Of a DNA stretch of 64,000 nt, positions 10,419 through 21,740 are shown piece after piece. The DNA lies in assembly GCA_016617785.1 (NCBI GenBank), contig JADILM010000006.1, positions 1,054,001 through 1,118,000 of the forward strand. Direction: 5' to 3'. Made by a program: the position numbers and the translations under genes. Below the pieces are notes generated by a model. It was not told the origin of the DNA, did not search any database, and saw only the letters and a list, made by a program, of their open reading frames with translations. The DNA is from Sporobolomyces roseus. Its lineage: Eukaryota > Basidiomycota > Microbotryomycetes > Sporidiobolales > Sporidiobolaceae. The first letter of the stretch is position 1; each line of letters opens with the position of its first letter.

Positions 10419-12991
10419 TTAATGTACATGACGACTCTGAGTAACCAGCCTCTTATGCCGTCGATGTCGTGAAGGAGAACTATTAGAATCTGTATCCGAG
10501 TCCGAGTCTGAATCCGAATCTCTTCTCTTTCGTCGTCCTATTCCTGACGATGACGAGGATGATGTCCTCGATGATGTTTCCTCCAACGATGAGTGTGACT
10601 CGGACTGTGACGACGATGAACAGTGATCATGATGATGCCGACGATGTTTTGGTTCAGTTTTCGCAGACATATAAAACACGATGCAACCCGCACAAAAGAT
10701 GAAGAGGACTGATAGGACCCACCAATTAGAGGTCGAAGAAGAGGTCACGTAAGAAGAAGCTGAGGAAGTTGGAGTACCCGAGTCGGAGGAAGTAGAAGGG
10801 TAGCTCGAGGGAGAAGAGGATTTGCCGGTTGAGGTCGAGGGAGAACCAGTCGAGGTCGAGGAGCCAGTCGGGTAGGTCTCTCCTCCTCCTCCTGAGCCAT
10901 CGACGTCGAGGAAGTCACTAAGGGCACAAAAGAGATGAGCGAAAGAAGGGAATGTTTGCGAGAGGAGAGGGAAGCTTACGATGGGACTCGATCAGCCGGT
11001 ACGATGTAGGAGAAGTAGTTGTAGTCCCACCACTCGGGCTGGTCAGTGATATCTACACCAGATCCCTCGATGATCATATTTCCGCTGTCGTCTTGCAATT
11101 GCTGAGGACGGAAAAGGAAAAGGATGGAAAGTCAGCTTTTTTGACGACGACGGTATCGACTGTCTCGAAGAGAAGTCACTAACAATCGATTGTTTCCCAA
11201 CATTGAACTCTCCTCGAATGAGATTGACTCCAGGAGAGACGGTTTCCGAAGTGATTTCCTTCCCACCACCTGTACTTTCGCAAGAATTCGTCAGCTGTGG
11301 CCGTCACGACACAACGCAAAGGAAAGAACTAACTAGTGATGACAACCTTTGTTGCTTTCGTATCCTCGGGCAGGAGAACGACAGCCCAGATCGTGTCGGT
11401 CAAAGCGTCGGCTCCAGCTGTCTCGAACGAAACTCGTCGTCAGTTCAAAGCTTTTCGAGTTAGAGCAAGCGAGTGACTTACCAGGTTGACCGATAGGGTT
11501 ATTGGAAGGCTCGGCTTGTGCCGGTTGACCTCGGTACCACCAAACAATCGTACTGTTTTCATCGAATCGAGGGGGGGAAAATAGGGAGGAATCGAGGAGA
11601 GAAGTAAATGGTCGAGCAGGGTCAGTGAATTTCTACATGGGAGAGTGTATAGCTGAGTACACGCACTCTGCAGTGATCTTCGGGGCGACTCCATCCTTGA
11701 ACCAGTGATTGTAGTAAGTTGCGAGACGAAGGAAAGGGACCTGTAGCCGAGAGCTCACGATCAGCCTTGACTTCTATACCGATAGATTGAGAGAGACGAA
11801 GTCAGACGCACATGATCATGATCTTGATTAGCGTAGACGGCAGTATCGATATCCTGATTTGGTTCATTCGCGTTCTCGCGAACAGGAGAGAAGTAGGTCG
11901 ATTCTCCCCAGTCGCTCCAGGTGATGAGCTCAATATGGTCGGGTGACTTGTCGCCTAGTTCAATGATGTCTCGATAGTGAGTCTACATGAAGGTAAACGC
12001 CAGCAAAAGAAGAATCAGTAAGGAAAGCTCAGTTTTGCTGGAAACGACGACGACGACGAAGGACTGGGTGAGCTCACGGCTAGCAACCAGTTTGAGCCGG
12101 GATGGATGTAATTGTCTGTTTCCTTCTTCTGATGTACCGAGAAGGAATGGGAGATACCCGCCCAGTAATCGACTCCTCTAGCGGTCGTCGCTTCATGCCA
12201 CTCCAAATCCTTCTCAGCAGTAACATTACTCTTATCGCCGACCGTTCCGAATCCCAACCAATTCCCTACTCCACTCAACCCTTCCAACACTTGATTGTCC
12301 TCATCCTCGACCGCACTCATCTTGAGCCAAAAAGGAACGAAGTAAATCTCCATGGGTGGATCAAAAGTCTTTGCCGTATCGATCACGTGTTGCCATACTT
12401 CGTTCGCTTCTTTGAAAGAACCAACGTCGTCGATGTAAGAACCTTGTTGAGCGCCAGAGAAAGTTGAAACGACCACTTTGTTGTCGATCTTGTAGTACTC
12501 GTCTTTCGTAGCGTAGGGCAAGAGGTAATCGTATAGAATCCAATTTGATGCGTTGGGTTGATTGTAGTGGAGCTACAAAATTGAAGCGAGACGTGAGATC
12601 GACGTTTTGAAGGAGAGAGAATAGAGGGAAAGAAGCTCACGAGATCGAATGAGAAGAAGAGAGGGAACCCAGTCTCCTTCGCTGCAGCAAACACGTTGTC
12701 ACACTTCTCGATATCATACTGATCGTGACCGGTGTTGATCGCACTATTCCCCCCTCGTCTTCTCATCAGCTCGTTCTTTCTCCTTCGCAAAGGAAAAGCT
12801 TGAGGAGGTACTCACAAAGCATCGATTCCAGATTCTTTCGCAAGCTTCTGATCGGCGATATGATCTTCTACTTTGTAATCTTGCATTTCCCCAAACATCA
12901 AATGAGCGGTTACTGATTTCTTCTTTGCGAAAACTTGAGTTGCGCCCCCCAAGAAGAGGGGCAGTAGGGAGAGACCGAGCGCACTGCGCAT
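10419..12991 (-). CDS. GH71 alpha-1,3-glucanase (mutanase) with Ser-rich stalk and C-terminal membrane anchor
   Basis: Glycoside hydrolase family 71, endo-acting on cell-wall alpha-1,3-glucan. The ATG at 12991 begins a signal peptide (LGLSLLPLFLGGATQVFA), then VTAHLMFGEMQDYKVEDHI and KLAKESGIDAL, the conserved start of the family. Later blocks are FPLFFSFDLV, VVVSTFSGAQQGSYID, IYFVPFWLKM, ITWSDWGESTYFSP and TIVWWYRGQPA. The gene is cut by about ten introns. The unusual part is the C-terminus: a long Ser/Thr/Pro-rich stalk, one hydrophobic helix (WWVLSVLFIFCAGCIVFYM, about 10720-10665), then a tail with His runs, Ser runs and SDSDSDSDTDS. This predicts a type I membrane protein with a cytoplasmic acidic and His-rich tail, whereas most characterised GH71 enzymes are secreted. 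The activity call is secure at family level only. Confidence 0.85.
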
Positions 12992-13669
12992 AGTCGGGCG
13001 TTGAATTGAAGGGAAAAAGTGAGGCGAGTCGAGGGTGGAAGAGGGGAAGAAGTTGGGCAAAAGTGAAAAGAAAGTGAAGAGAAGGGAGGAAAGAGAGAGG
13101 ATGCAAGTCGAGTTTGAAGTGAGTCGTCTTCCCCACAGCGTCCGCGGTACTAGGCGAACTTGTACATTCGGGATTAGACAGTTGCTGAAAGGGTTCGAGC
13201 AAAGTGGGCCTTGACTTGAGAAAAAGAGTTGCGAAGGTGTGAGGGACTCCAGGCTCAAGATACCTCCTAGCGTCTGTCGAACGTCGTGTTGCAACTGGAG
13301 CGCACTTTCAGCAACGGGTAGAGGACTCAGGAGGGAGAACGTCGTCGGAAGATCGAGATCCGACTGCAGCTTGATCCTCTCGAAAAAGGGACCGTTCGAG
13401 GGAGAAGGTTAAGAATCGGCGCAGATGTAGGTAGAGGACGGCGGAGAAGGTGTTGCGAGGAAGATTGAAGCGAGGCAAGTGGAGCTTGCTCGTTGGTTTC
13501 GGAACTTGCGAGGTTCGAATCCGAAAACGACCAAAGACGAAGGCGACGAGCAAGTGAAGATAGCGATGCTGTAGCCTCAACAATACGAAGCAGTATGTAT
13601 GCCCGCTCAACCGAGCCAGACCATAGAGGATTAAGGATAATTACTGTGCCTTTTCTACTCTAGTAAATT
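12992..13669. other. Intergenic between GH71 start and SER1 stop
   Basis: About 680 bp upstream of the GH71 gene, with a purine/pyrimidine-biased tract next to its start (13010-13110). Minus-strand open frames across 12744-13610 are not supported by splice sites or similarity. A TTCGAATC-like string near 13513 is not part of a tRNA cloverleaf. Confidence 0.5.
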
Positions 13670-15246
13670 CTACTTTTGTTCTTGTTCCCTGAACTCCTTC
13701 ATGAACTCGACCAGTACCTCAACCTGTTCCAATTTGACCGCATTATAGATACTCGTCCTGATCCCTATCCTCCCCTCAAAAAAAACTCACTCATCAGCAG
13801 TTCCCCCCAAAAACTCAGAAACAAACGAGAAAAAAAAGAGAGCGAGAGAAAACTTACCTCCAACACTCCTATGACCGCTAACTCCCTTGATCCCCCTCTC
13901 TCCAGCGAGTTTAACAAATTTCTTTTCGAGTTCGACATGACCCCCTTTGATCCTGAACGTACAGTTCATACGGGATCTAGAATCTTTGTTTGCGGTTCCT
14001 TCGTAGAACCCATTCGAGTCGTCGAGGGCGGTATAGACGAGGGATGATTTTTTGGATGCGTAGGATTGTAAAGGGGAGAGAGGGCGGGAGGAGGGGTCAC
14101 GTGGGAGAGGCGGGGATTGGAGGAGGGACGAGAGGACGAGAGAACAGACGTAGATTGTGAAGGTTGGTGGAGTGCTATAAGACAGAAAAGACAAGGGTAT
14201 TAATAGGGAGAGAGGGAGAGCAAGGGAAAGGGGGGGGAGACGTACTTGAACATGGAGTTTGTGTCGGCGAGATTCTTGTAACTCAACATTGAGGGAACTC
14301 TTGCTCCTCCATATTGGACTGCTTCATCGAGATCGACTAGAACGTAGAAAGAGCAAGGTCAGTAAGGAGGTTGGGAAGAAGGAGGAGAGAAAGAGTGCCT
14401 ACCGATTAAATCTTCCCGAATGATCACGAGAGTGACACCAGCTGGACCTAGATTCTTCTGAGCTCCAGCGTAGATGATTCCGTACTTTGATACATCGACT
14501 GGTCTCGAAAGGAAGTTTGAAGACATGTCACAAACGACTGGGATCTCTGGATCGAAACTATGGAATGGGAAAGCGTTTGCGTCGTCCTCCTTCTGTTCGT
14601 TCCCTCCAAACTCGACCCCATCGACCGTTTCGTTGTCACAGTAATAGACGAACGCGGGTACCCTCGAGTGTTCCTCCAATTGTTGAATGTTCCAATCACT
14701 TTTCGAAGGAATCCCTTTGAATTTCCCTCCGTACAACTTCTTCGCATCGACTACTTTGTCCGCTTTCACGCCTAATCGTTCACATTCCTCTGCAGCTTTC
14801 TTTGACCATGAACCCGTGACGACGTATTGTGCTTCTACTTGATCTTGAGGAGTTAATTGATGTTTGATTCGATACCAAGCGACCAAGTTGAATACGGTAG
14901 TTGCGAATTGAGTTAATCCACCTCCTTGCATCCACAGTACTTTGTAGTTGTCCGGGATCTCCAATAGTTGTCTCAAGTCTTTGTTGGCTTGGTTGATGAT
15001 TTGATCGAATGCGGGAGAACGGTGAGATATTTCCGATACTCCCATTCCAGGTGTATCTGGGTAAGAGAGGAGGGATCCAGCTGCGGTAACGAGTGCAGCA
15101 TCTGGTAAAGGTGAAGGACCAGCGTTCAAGTTGATCTATCTCAAAGAGGGGAGAGATCAGGATCAGGGAAAAGTGCAACAAGGTGAGCGAGGGGAGAGAC
15201 TGACAGTGTTGGCTCGTTCTCCTAACTGTTTCGAGAAGTCTGCCAT
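13670..15246 (-). CDS. SER1: Phosphoserine aminotransferase
   Basis: PLP enzyme that converts 3-phosphohydroxypyruvate plus glutamate to phosphoserine, the second step of serine synthesis. The ATG at 15246 opens MADFSKQLGERANT. After an intron comes INLNAGPSPLPDAAL and MGVSEISHRSPAFDQI. The substrate and PLP regions read VLWMQGGGLTQFATTVFNL and VTGSWSKKAAEECERLG. The PLP-binding lysine lies in YAGAQKNLGPAGVTLVIIRE. Near the C-terminus GHRSVGG is followed, after an intron, by IRTSIYNAVKLEQVEVLVEF, and the stop is at 13670. Between the TPPTFTIYV block and the TALDDSNGFYEG block, a segment of about 30 residues rich in Pro and Ser stands where orthologues carry a charged helix. This is either divergence or a misjudged intron. 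The gene is divergent from AP-2 mu. Confidence 0.93.
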
Positions 15247-15658
15247 CTTGCTAATCGAGTTTAATGAGATGGAGTGATTGGAAAGAGCGAGAGGAAGGGA
15301 AACTCGCGAATCTTGACTCTAATCCATTTCATCACTAACTTGCTCGACTCGACCTTTGAACCTCTAGAGTCGACTAGTACTATATCACCACTATACAGAA
15401 CAACTTACAAGTTTACGAACTCGCTGTTGTCGTTTGATCAACCCCTCTTCGGCCTAATTCTCATCACCTCTCTACGCTTACGCTTGAGGACACCTTGTGA
15501 GTACTCGGAGGATGATTAGACGTGCTCTCTTCACCAGAGAGTGCTGGCTGACCTCTTTCTTGACACTTGACAGACTTTCCTCCACCTCATCATCGCTCTC
15601 TCGTCTCTCCACCAGCTGCCCATAGCCCTCTCCCAAAACCCTCACAACTCCTACTGAG
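15247..15658. promoter_or_regulatory. Shared divergent promoter region of SER1 and AP-2 mu
   Basis: A 412-bp gap between two divergent start codons. CT-rich tracts precede the AP-2 mu ATG. No specific factor site was identified. Confidence 0.4.
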
Positions 15659-17709
15659 ATGATCAGTGCATTCTTCATCCTGAACCAACGTGGAGAAGTT
15701 CTCATCTCTCGTCTATTCCGTCCCGACCTCAAGTAAGCTCCCCTTTCCCCTCCCTCCCCTCCACTCCGTCTACCCTATTGAACCCCTTCGAAACCTGCGA
15801 CTACAGACGTTCCATTTCAGATATATTTCGAATTCATGTCATAGCGTCCTCGACACCTCCCACATCACCTTTGATAACTCTTTCAAATACTACTTTCTTT
15901 CATGTCAGACATGGTGGGTTATGGATCGTGGCAGTTTGTAAACACGTACGTTTTTATTACTACTCTCTCACTTTTTCAGAGGAGGGAGAAAGGGCTGACG
16001 AAGGAGGGAAGACGAGAGGGATATAGAATGCGAATGCGGCGTTGGTGTTTGAATTCACTTATAGGTTCATCAATTTGGGGAGAGCTTACTTTGGGAAATT
16101 GGATGAGGAGAGCGTAAAGAATAACTTTGTGTATGTCCCACCTACCCCACCCTAGTCTCTTGATCGCCCTCGAGGGTTTGATTCCCCGTTCGAGAGGTTG
16201 AGGAGATATCACTAACTCTCGTTTTTGTTCGTCTCTTCGTTCTCTAGATTAATCTATGAGCTATTAGACGGTGAGTTCACTGACGAGAATAGCATCACGT
16301 AAAGTTGCAGCTGATCTTGTAGATTGTCGCTCACAGAGATCCTCGATTTTGGATATCCTCAAAACTCGGAATCCGATACCCTCAAAATGTATATTACGAC
16401 AGAAGGTATCAAATCTGAACAAGCTGTCGTACGTCTTTTTTTTCTCATTCCCTCCCTCCGCGTCGTCCCTTTGTGCTGATCAATCAATCACTGATGAAAT
16501 TTTGTGTGTAGAGGGAAGAAGCAAGTAAGATTACGATTCAAGCTACTGGTGCCATCTCGTGGAGGAGGAACGATGTGAAATATCGAAAGAACGAAGCGTT
16601 TGTCGATGTGATAGAGACGGTCAACCTTTCAATGAATTCAAAAGGTGCCGTTTTCAATTGCTTTTCTCTCTTATCCAGTCAGTCGCGAGTTGCAGTGTAA
16701 GGCTGATATAGGAATGTGAATGGATAGGGACGGTGCTCAGAGCGGATGTGGATGGACAGATTTTGATGAGAGCTTATTTGAGTGGTACTCCCGAGTGCAA
16801 GTTTGGATTGAATGATAAATTGGTGATAGACAAGAAGTGAGTCTTTGCTTTCCTCCTTCACTAGTCAACTCATGAGGGTCTCAGGACTGACTGAATCGGA
16901 GGTTAACGCTGTACAGTAAGAATGGTTTACCTACGAAATCGAAAGGACCCACTGGGAATCTCGAAGATAGTCAAGTCGAACTAGATGATTGTCAATTCCA
17001 TCAATGCGTGAAATTGGGCAAGTTTGATTCGGATCGAACAATCAGTTTCATTCCTCCAGATGGTGAATTCGAATTAATGCGGTACGTTTGTTTCCTCTTC
17101 CACTTCTCCCTATCTACCTTCCCTTGTACTCGTGCTGATGCGTGAATCAGTGATCAGGTATCGATCAACAACGAATATCAATCTACCTTTCCGAGTACAA
17201 CCCATCGTAGAAGAAATTGGGAAATCCAGAGTAGAGTACACAGTTCACGTCAAAGCGAATTTCCAACCGAAATTGTCTGCGAACAATGTCGTCATCAAGA
17301 TTCCTACTCCCTTGAACACTGCAAACGTCGATTGTAAAGTGACATTGGGGAAAGCTAAATATGTACCGGCTGAAAACGTTATCGTTTGGAAGTGGGTTCC
17401 CTTCCTTGCCCTTCTCCTTTCTCCTTCTCCCTGACTCCTCACTGACGAGTTTCCGAGTGAAAAAATAGGATCCCTCGATTCCAAGGACAATCGGATGCGA
17501 CTTTTACAGCGGAAGCTACTCTCACTCAAACGACGATTCGAAAAGCTTGGAGTCGACCCCCGATCTCGATCGATTTCCAAGTGTTGATGTTCACTGCGAG
17601 TGGATTGTTGGTTAGGTTCTTGAAGGTATTTGAGAAAGGGAATTACAATAGTGTGAAATGGGTTAGGTATTTGACGAGGGCTAATGGGAGTTACCTCATT
17701 AGGATCTAA
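15659..17709 (+). CDS. APM4: AP-2 clathrin adaptor complex subunit mu
   Basis: Medium chain of the plasma-membrane clathrin adaptor, involved in cargo selection for endocytosis. The ATG at 15659 starts [20 protein letters not shown], the longin domain typical of AP-2 mu (MISA start, not the AP-1 form). Blocks follow over many small exons: [60 protein letters not shown]. The mu-homology domain begins about [20 protein letters not shown] and contains [40 protein letters not shown] and the final [13 protein letters not shown] before the stop at 17707-17709. The C-terminal RI ending and overall length match orthologues. About ten introns of 50-90 nt are present. Confidence 0.92.
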
Positions 17710-18247
17710 CAGGTGCGCTCAATTCCTCTTAGATGGGACATGGCGATTGTTACTGATGTTCCGGGAGAAGTCGGCGTACAGTTTTGGTTTCTTTCGCATC
17801 TTTGAGCCTCTTTCTTACCTCGCTCGCTCCCTATTTTTCTTGTACCTTGCCGCTCTTCTCGTTACGTACCGCCGTATACTCGTTGTATTAACATGTGACG
17901 ACGTTTTGAGACGATCCCAGAAGAGGTGGCTCACGAGAACGCTAGGGTTTCGTAGCTTGGGATTCTTTGCGAAAGATTTAGAGTCGATCGTGGTTCACGC
18001 TTCGGCCTCTCGTCACGCTCGCTCTGATTTCCGCCCGCTGTCATCTTAATCGTGTGAGCGTATTTGACGAGAGCTGATACGAATTGAACACCAATTTTCA
18101 CGAAATGGACTTTGAGAAATTCGCGAGAGAGCAAATTCGCTTCATTTCTCACCACTCACGCCTCTCCGACTTCCTTAGAACTCCTCCAGCCTACAAAACT
18201 GCTGGTCAGTGTCCATTTACTCCAGGCTTGAACACTTCAGCCCAAGG
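17710..18247. other. Intergenic, AP-2 mu 3' end and KEX2 promoter
   Basis: A 538-bp gap between tandem plus-strand genes. Open frames here are continuations or shadows without recognisable content. No RNA gene or repeat was seen. Confidence 0.45.
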
Positions 18248-21200
18248 ATGGCGCGAACGAATTCATCTCATCGTTGGACACGAATCGCCTTTACAACTAG
18301 TCTCTTCCTAGCCTTGTCGACCACTCTGATCACTCCTACAAGTGCCAAACTATACCCACACAAGAGAACGTACGATTCACACGTGTATTACGTGGTGGAA
18401 GTAGATTCAACTCAACTAGAATTATCGAATCACTCGTTGGAATCCATCGCACAAGCACTCGGAGCTCAACATGTAGAACAAGTGGGAGAATTAAAGGATC
18501 ACTACTTGATTAGAGCGGAACAAGGGCAAGTTGATCGAGGCGAAGAGAGTTGGGAAGGAATCAGAGCGAGTGTAGAAGAGGCGGAACCTGACTGGAAATC
18601 TCGGTTGATCAAGAGGGATACGACGAGAGTACAAGTTGGAAAGAGAGACACAGTCATGGAACGTTACGATCTGTTACGGAGGGAATTACCGGGACCTGCA
18701 AGTCATTTATCGAAGCGCGACCTCTCCCATTCCACCTCCTCTCCTTCTTCTCGTTCCCCATCTCTCATTCGATCCCTCGAACGACAAACTCCTCGACTCC
18801 GAATCAAACGAGATCTTCCCGTCCTCCCTGCTTCCGAACCATTCTTGACTAAAATTCGACGAAACCTCGACGATTTCCCCTCGTCGATCCCAGCTTCCCT
18901 CCAACACAAAGCTCGTCAAACAGTAGGAATCATCTCTCAAGCTGCTACGCATTTTGGGATCCTCGACCCGTTGTGGCCGAGACAGTGGCATCTCGTCAAT
19001 GGAGTGATACAGGAGAATTCGATCAATGTTACGGGAGTTTGGGATGAGGGAGTGTTTGGGAAAGGAGTCAATGTCGCGATCGTAGATGATGGATTGGATA
19101 TGCATTCGGATGATCTCGCTGCTAATTTCGTAAGCCATCTCATTCGTTTTTCTTCGCTTTACTTGAATTCTGATCAAATTCGGTTTGATAGCACGCGGAG
19201 GGATCTTGGGATTACAATGACAACACTCCTCTACCTGAACCTCGATTATCAGACGATCAACACGGTACACGATGTGCAGGAGAGATCGCGGCGGTCAAGA
19301 ACGATGTTTGTGGAGTCGGAGTCGCTCATCAAGCTGGTATCGCCGGGATTCGAATCCTTTCAGCTTCGATCTCGGACGCCGACGAAGCCTCCTCTCTCAA
19401 CTACGGATACCAAACGAACGACATTTACTCTTGTTCTTGGGGACCTCCGGACGATGGAAGAAGTATGGAAGCTCCCGGTCGACTCATCACGAAAGCGATG
19501 TTGAACGGAGTCACGAATGGGAGAGGAGGTAAGGGAAGCGTGTTTGTGTTTGCGAGTGGGAACGGAGGAGCTGTCGACGATCAATGCAACTTTGATGGAT
19601 ACACGAATAGTTTGATGAGTATTACGGTGGGAGCTATTGACAGGAAAGGACTTCATCCATTCTACTCGGAAGCTTGTGCTGCGAATATGGTAGTCACTTA
19701 CAGTTCTGGAAGTGGGGATAACATCGTGAGCTCTACTCCTTTCTCCCCTTTTCGAAACTATTCTTGACCTCGCTTCTTCTTTTATAGCACACAACGGATG
19801 TCGGCAAGAACGTCTGTACTGATCGACATGGAGGAACTTCAGCGGCAGCTCCTATCGCCGCAGGTATCTTTGCCCTCGTTCTCGAAGCTCGGTGAGTTTC
19901 CCTTCGTTTCCCAGTCGCTCTAGCTTTGGTGCTGATGATCCTTGCGCATGGTAGACCGGATCTCACTTGGCGAGATATGCAACATCTCTGCGTTCGTACC
20001 GCCGTTCAGATCAACCCTGGAGACCCCGATTGGCAAATGACCGCGACTGGTCGTTGGTACAATCACAAGTACGGATTCGGTAAACTCGATGCATGGGCTA
20101 TCGTCAACGCCGCTCGTTCCTGGAAGATCGTCAAGCCTCAGACCTGGTGGAACTCTCCCCTCGCTCGAGCTCCTACGATGCGAGGTCTCACGACTGGAGG
20201 ATCGAGAATCACGAGTGATGGGATCGCCGCTTCTCTCAAAGTCGTCAAGAAGGATCTCGAAGACGCAAACTTGGAGGAACTCGAACATGTCACGGTCACG
20301 GTCTTTGTCGAGCACGAGCGAAGAGGAAACATCGAAGTAGAATTGATGAGTCCGAGAGGGATGAAGAGCATTCTCGCGAGACCCAGGAGGTTCGATGAAG
20401 CTTCGACTGGAATGTTGGGATGGAAGTTCATGACTGTCAAGCATTGGTGAGTTCCATCTTTGTGACTCCTTAAACTTGTTCACTCCGACTGACTCGAACA
20501 CGAATCCAAACAGGGATGAGGATCCTGTCGGTACCTGGACTCTCCGAGTACGAGATCGTCAAGACAATGGCAAGACTGGAACGTTCTACAGCTGGTCGAT
20601 GCAACTGTGGGGTTCCGCCATCGACGCCTCGAAAGCGAAACCTTACGAACTTCCTGAGGAGGAGGATCAATACCCCGAAGATCCGCTCAACACTGGTCAA
20701 GGACAAACGAACCCTTCGAACGTCGCTACTTCCGAGAACGCTGCAGCAACAAGCGATCCTCTCTCCCCTACGAAAGCTTACGTCAAACCCACCGTTCACC
20801 TTCCCGATGATCACGCCGAAGCGACTGGAGAAGCTCATTCTTCATTCGGTGAAGCCTATCCCACTCCTTCACTGAACCCAGGAGACGTCAAAGATCCCTC
20901 ACAACTAGCCGAAGAGGAGGAGGAACACGACGTTTCGATTCCCTATTCGTCCGAGGAAACCGGCAAAAGTTCGAGTCTCTACGATCAAACTCCAGGTTAC
21001 CTCGCTGGACTATCGACTCTCGTCGGATCGACTACTTGGCTCTTTGTCGCTTTCGGTACCATCGTTATCTTTGTCGCTGGAGCAACAGCGTTCCTCGTCT
21101 TGCGAAGAAGGAGATCGAAAGCAGGCGCAGGGAACGGCGGAAGGGGAGCATTCGATTTCTTGCCTCAGTCAGATTTCGATGATGACGATGATGGAGAACG

Positions 21201-21564
21201 AGTGCCGATGAGTGCGATGGAACGAGGGAGACTGAGATTAGGAGATGACGAGGGAGGAAGAACGAGGGAGCTGTTCAACGCTTTCGCTTTGAACTCGGAA
21301 GATGAGGATGATGAGAGCGATGGAGAGGGACGGCATAGAGTGAAGCGGAGTACAGAGGGAGTAGCTTACTCGGATCGAGGGGTATGTTTTACTCCTCTCC
21401 TATTGTCACCGAATCCAGCTGATCATCTCCGTTTCGAACAGATGGAATCCTTCCTCGAGGACGATGATGACGATCTACCTGAACGCCAAAGACTGTCAAC
21501 AAGTCGTGAACCTCTGACAGAAGCTGATCGAGAACGGCGGGCGAGGGAAGAATTCTCAGATTAG
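18248..21564 (+). CDS. KEX2: Kexin, Golgi prohormone-processing serine protease
   Basis: Subtilisin-family proprotein convertase cleaving after Lys-Arg in the late Golgi. The ATG at 18248 is followed by a signal sequence (AFTTSLFLALSTTLITPTSA). A propeptide holds four Lys-Arg-Asp motifs (KR at residues 122-123, 132-133, 156-157 and 187-188). The catalytic triad is visible: Asp in VAIVDDGLDMHSDDL, His in DDQHGTRCAGEIAAV and Ser in RHGGTSAAAPIAAG. The oxyanion Asn is in FVFASGNGGAVDDQCNFDGY. The P domain follows (VTVTVFVEHERRGNIEVELM, DPVGTWTLRVRD). After a disordered acidic stretch, one membrane helix (TTWLFVAFGTIVIFVAGATA) leads to a cytosolic tail with acidic clusters (SDFDDDDDGE), which probably direct Golgi retrieval. 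A 60-nt segment (21382-21441) looks like an intron but is stop-free and in frame, so either form encodes protein. Confidence 0.94.
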
Positions 21565-21740
21565 ACTAGCTCTCTTTGTCAATACATTTTTTGTTTCTCG
21601 CATCTTTCCTATGCTTCACGGGATTGGATTGAGAGCGATTGGACTGCAGGATTGGACAGCGAGCGATCCCGAATCAAATGATGTTTTCAACATTGAGAAA
21701 GAGACAAAACACAAAAACAGGGTAATCAATGAGACTGCTT

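Noticed and set aside
13500..13525. GGTTCGAATCC string resembling a tRNA B box
   Set aside because: The surrounding bases do not pair into T, anticodon or acceptor stems.
16170..16200. GGTTTGATTCCC string resembling a tRNA T-loop
   Set aside because: It lies in an intron of AP-2 mu and no cloverleaf can be formed around it.
18707..19270. Minus-strand open frame of 187 codons
   Set aside because: It is antisense to the KEX2 propeptide and catalytic exons, which have clear conserved motifs on the plus strand.
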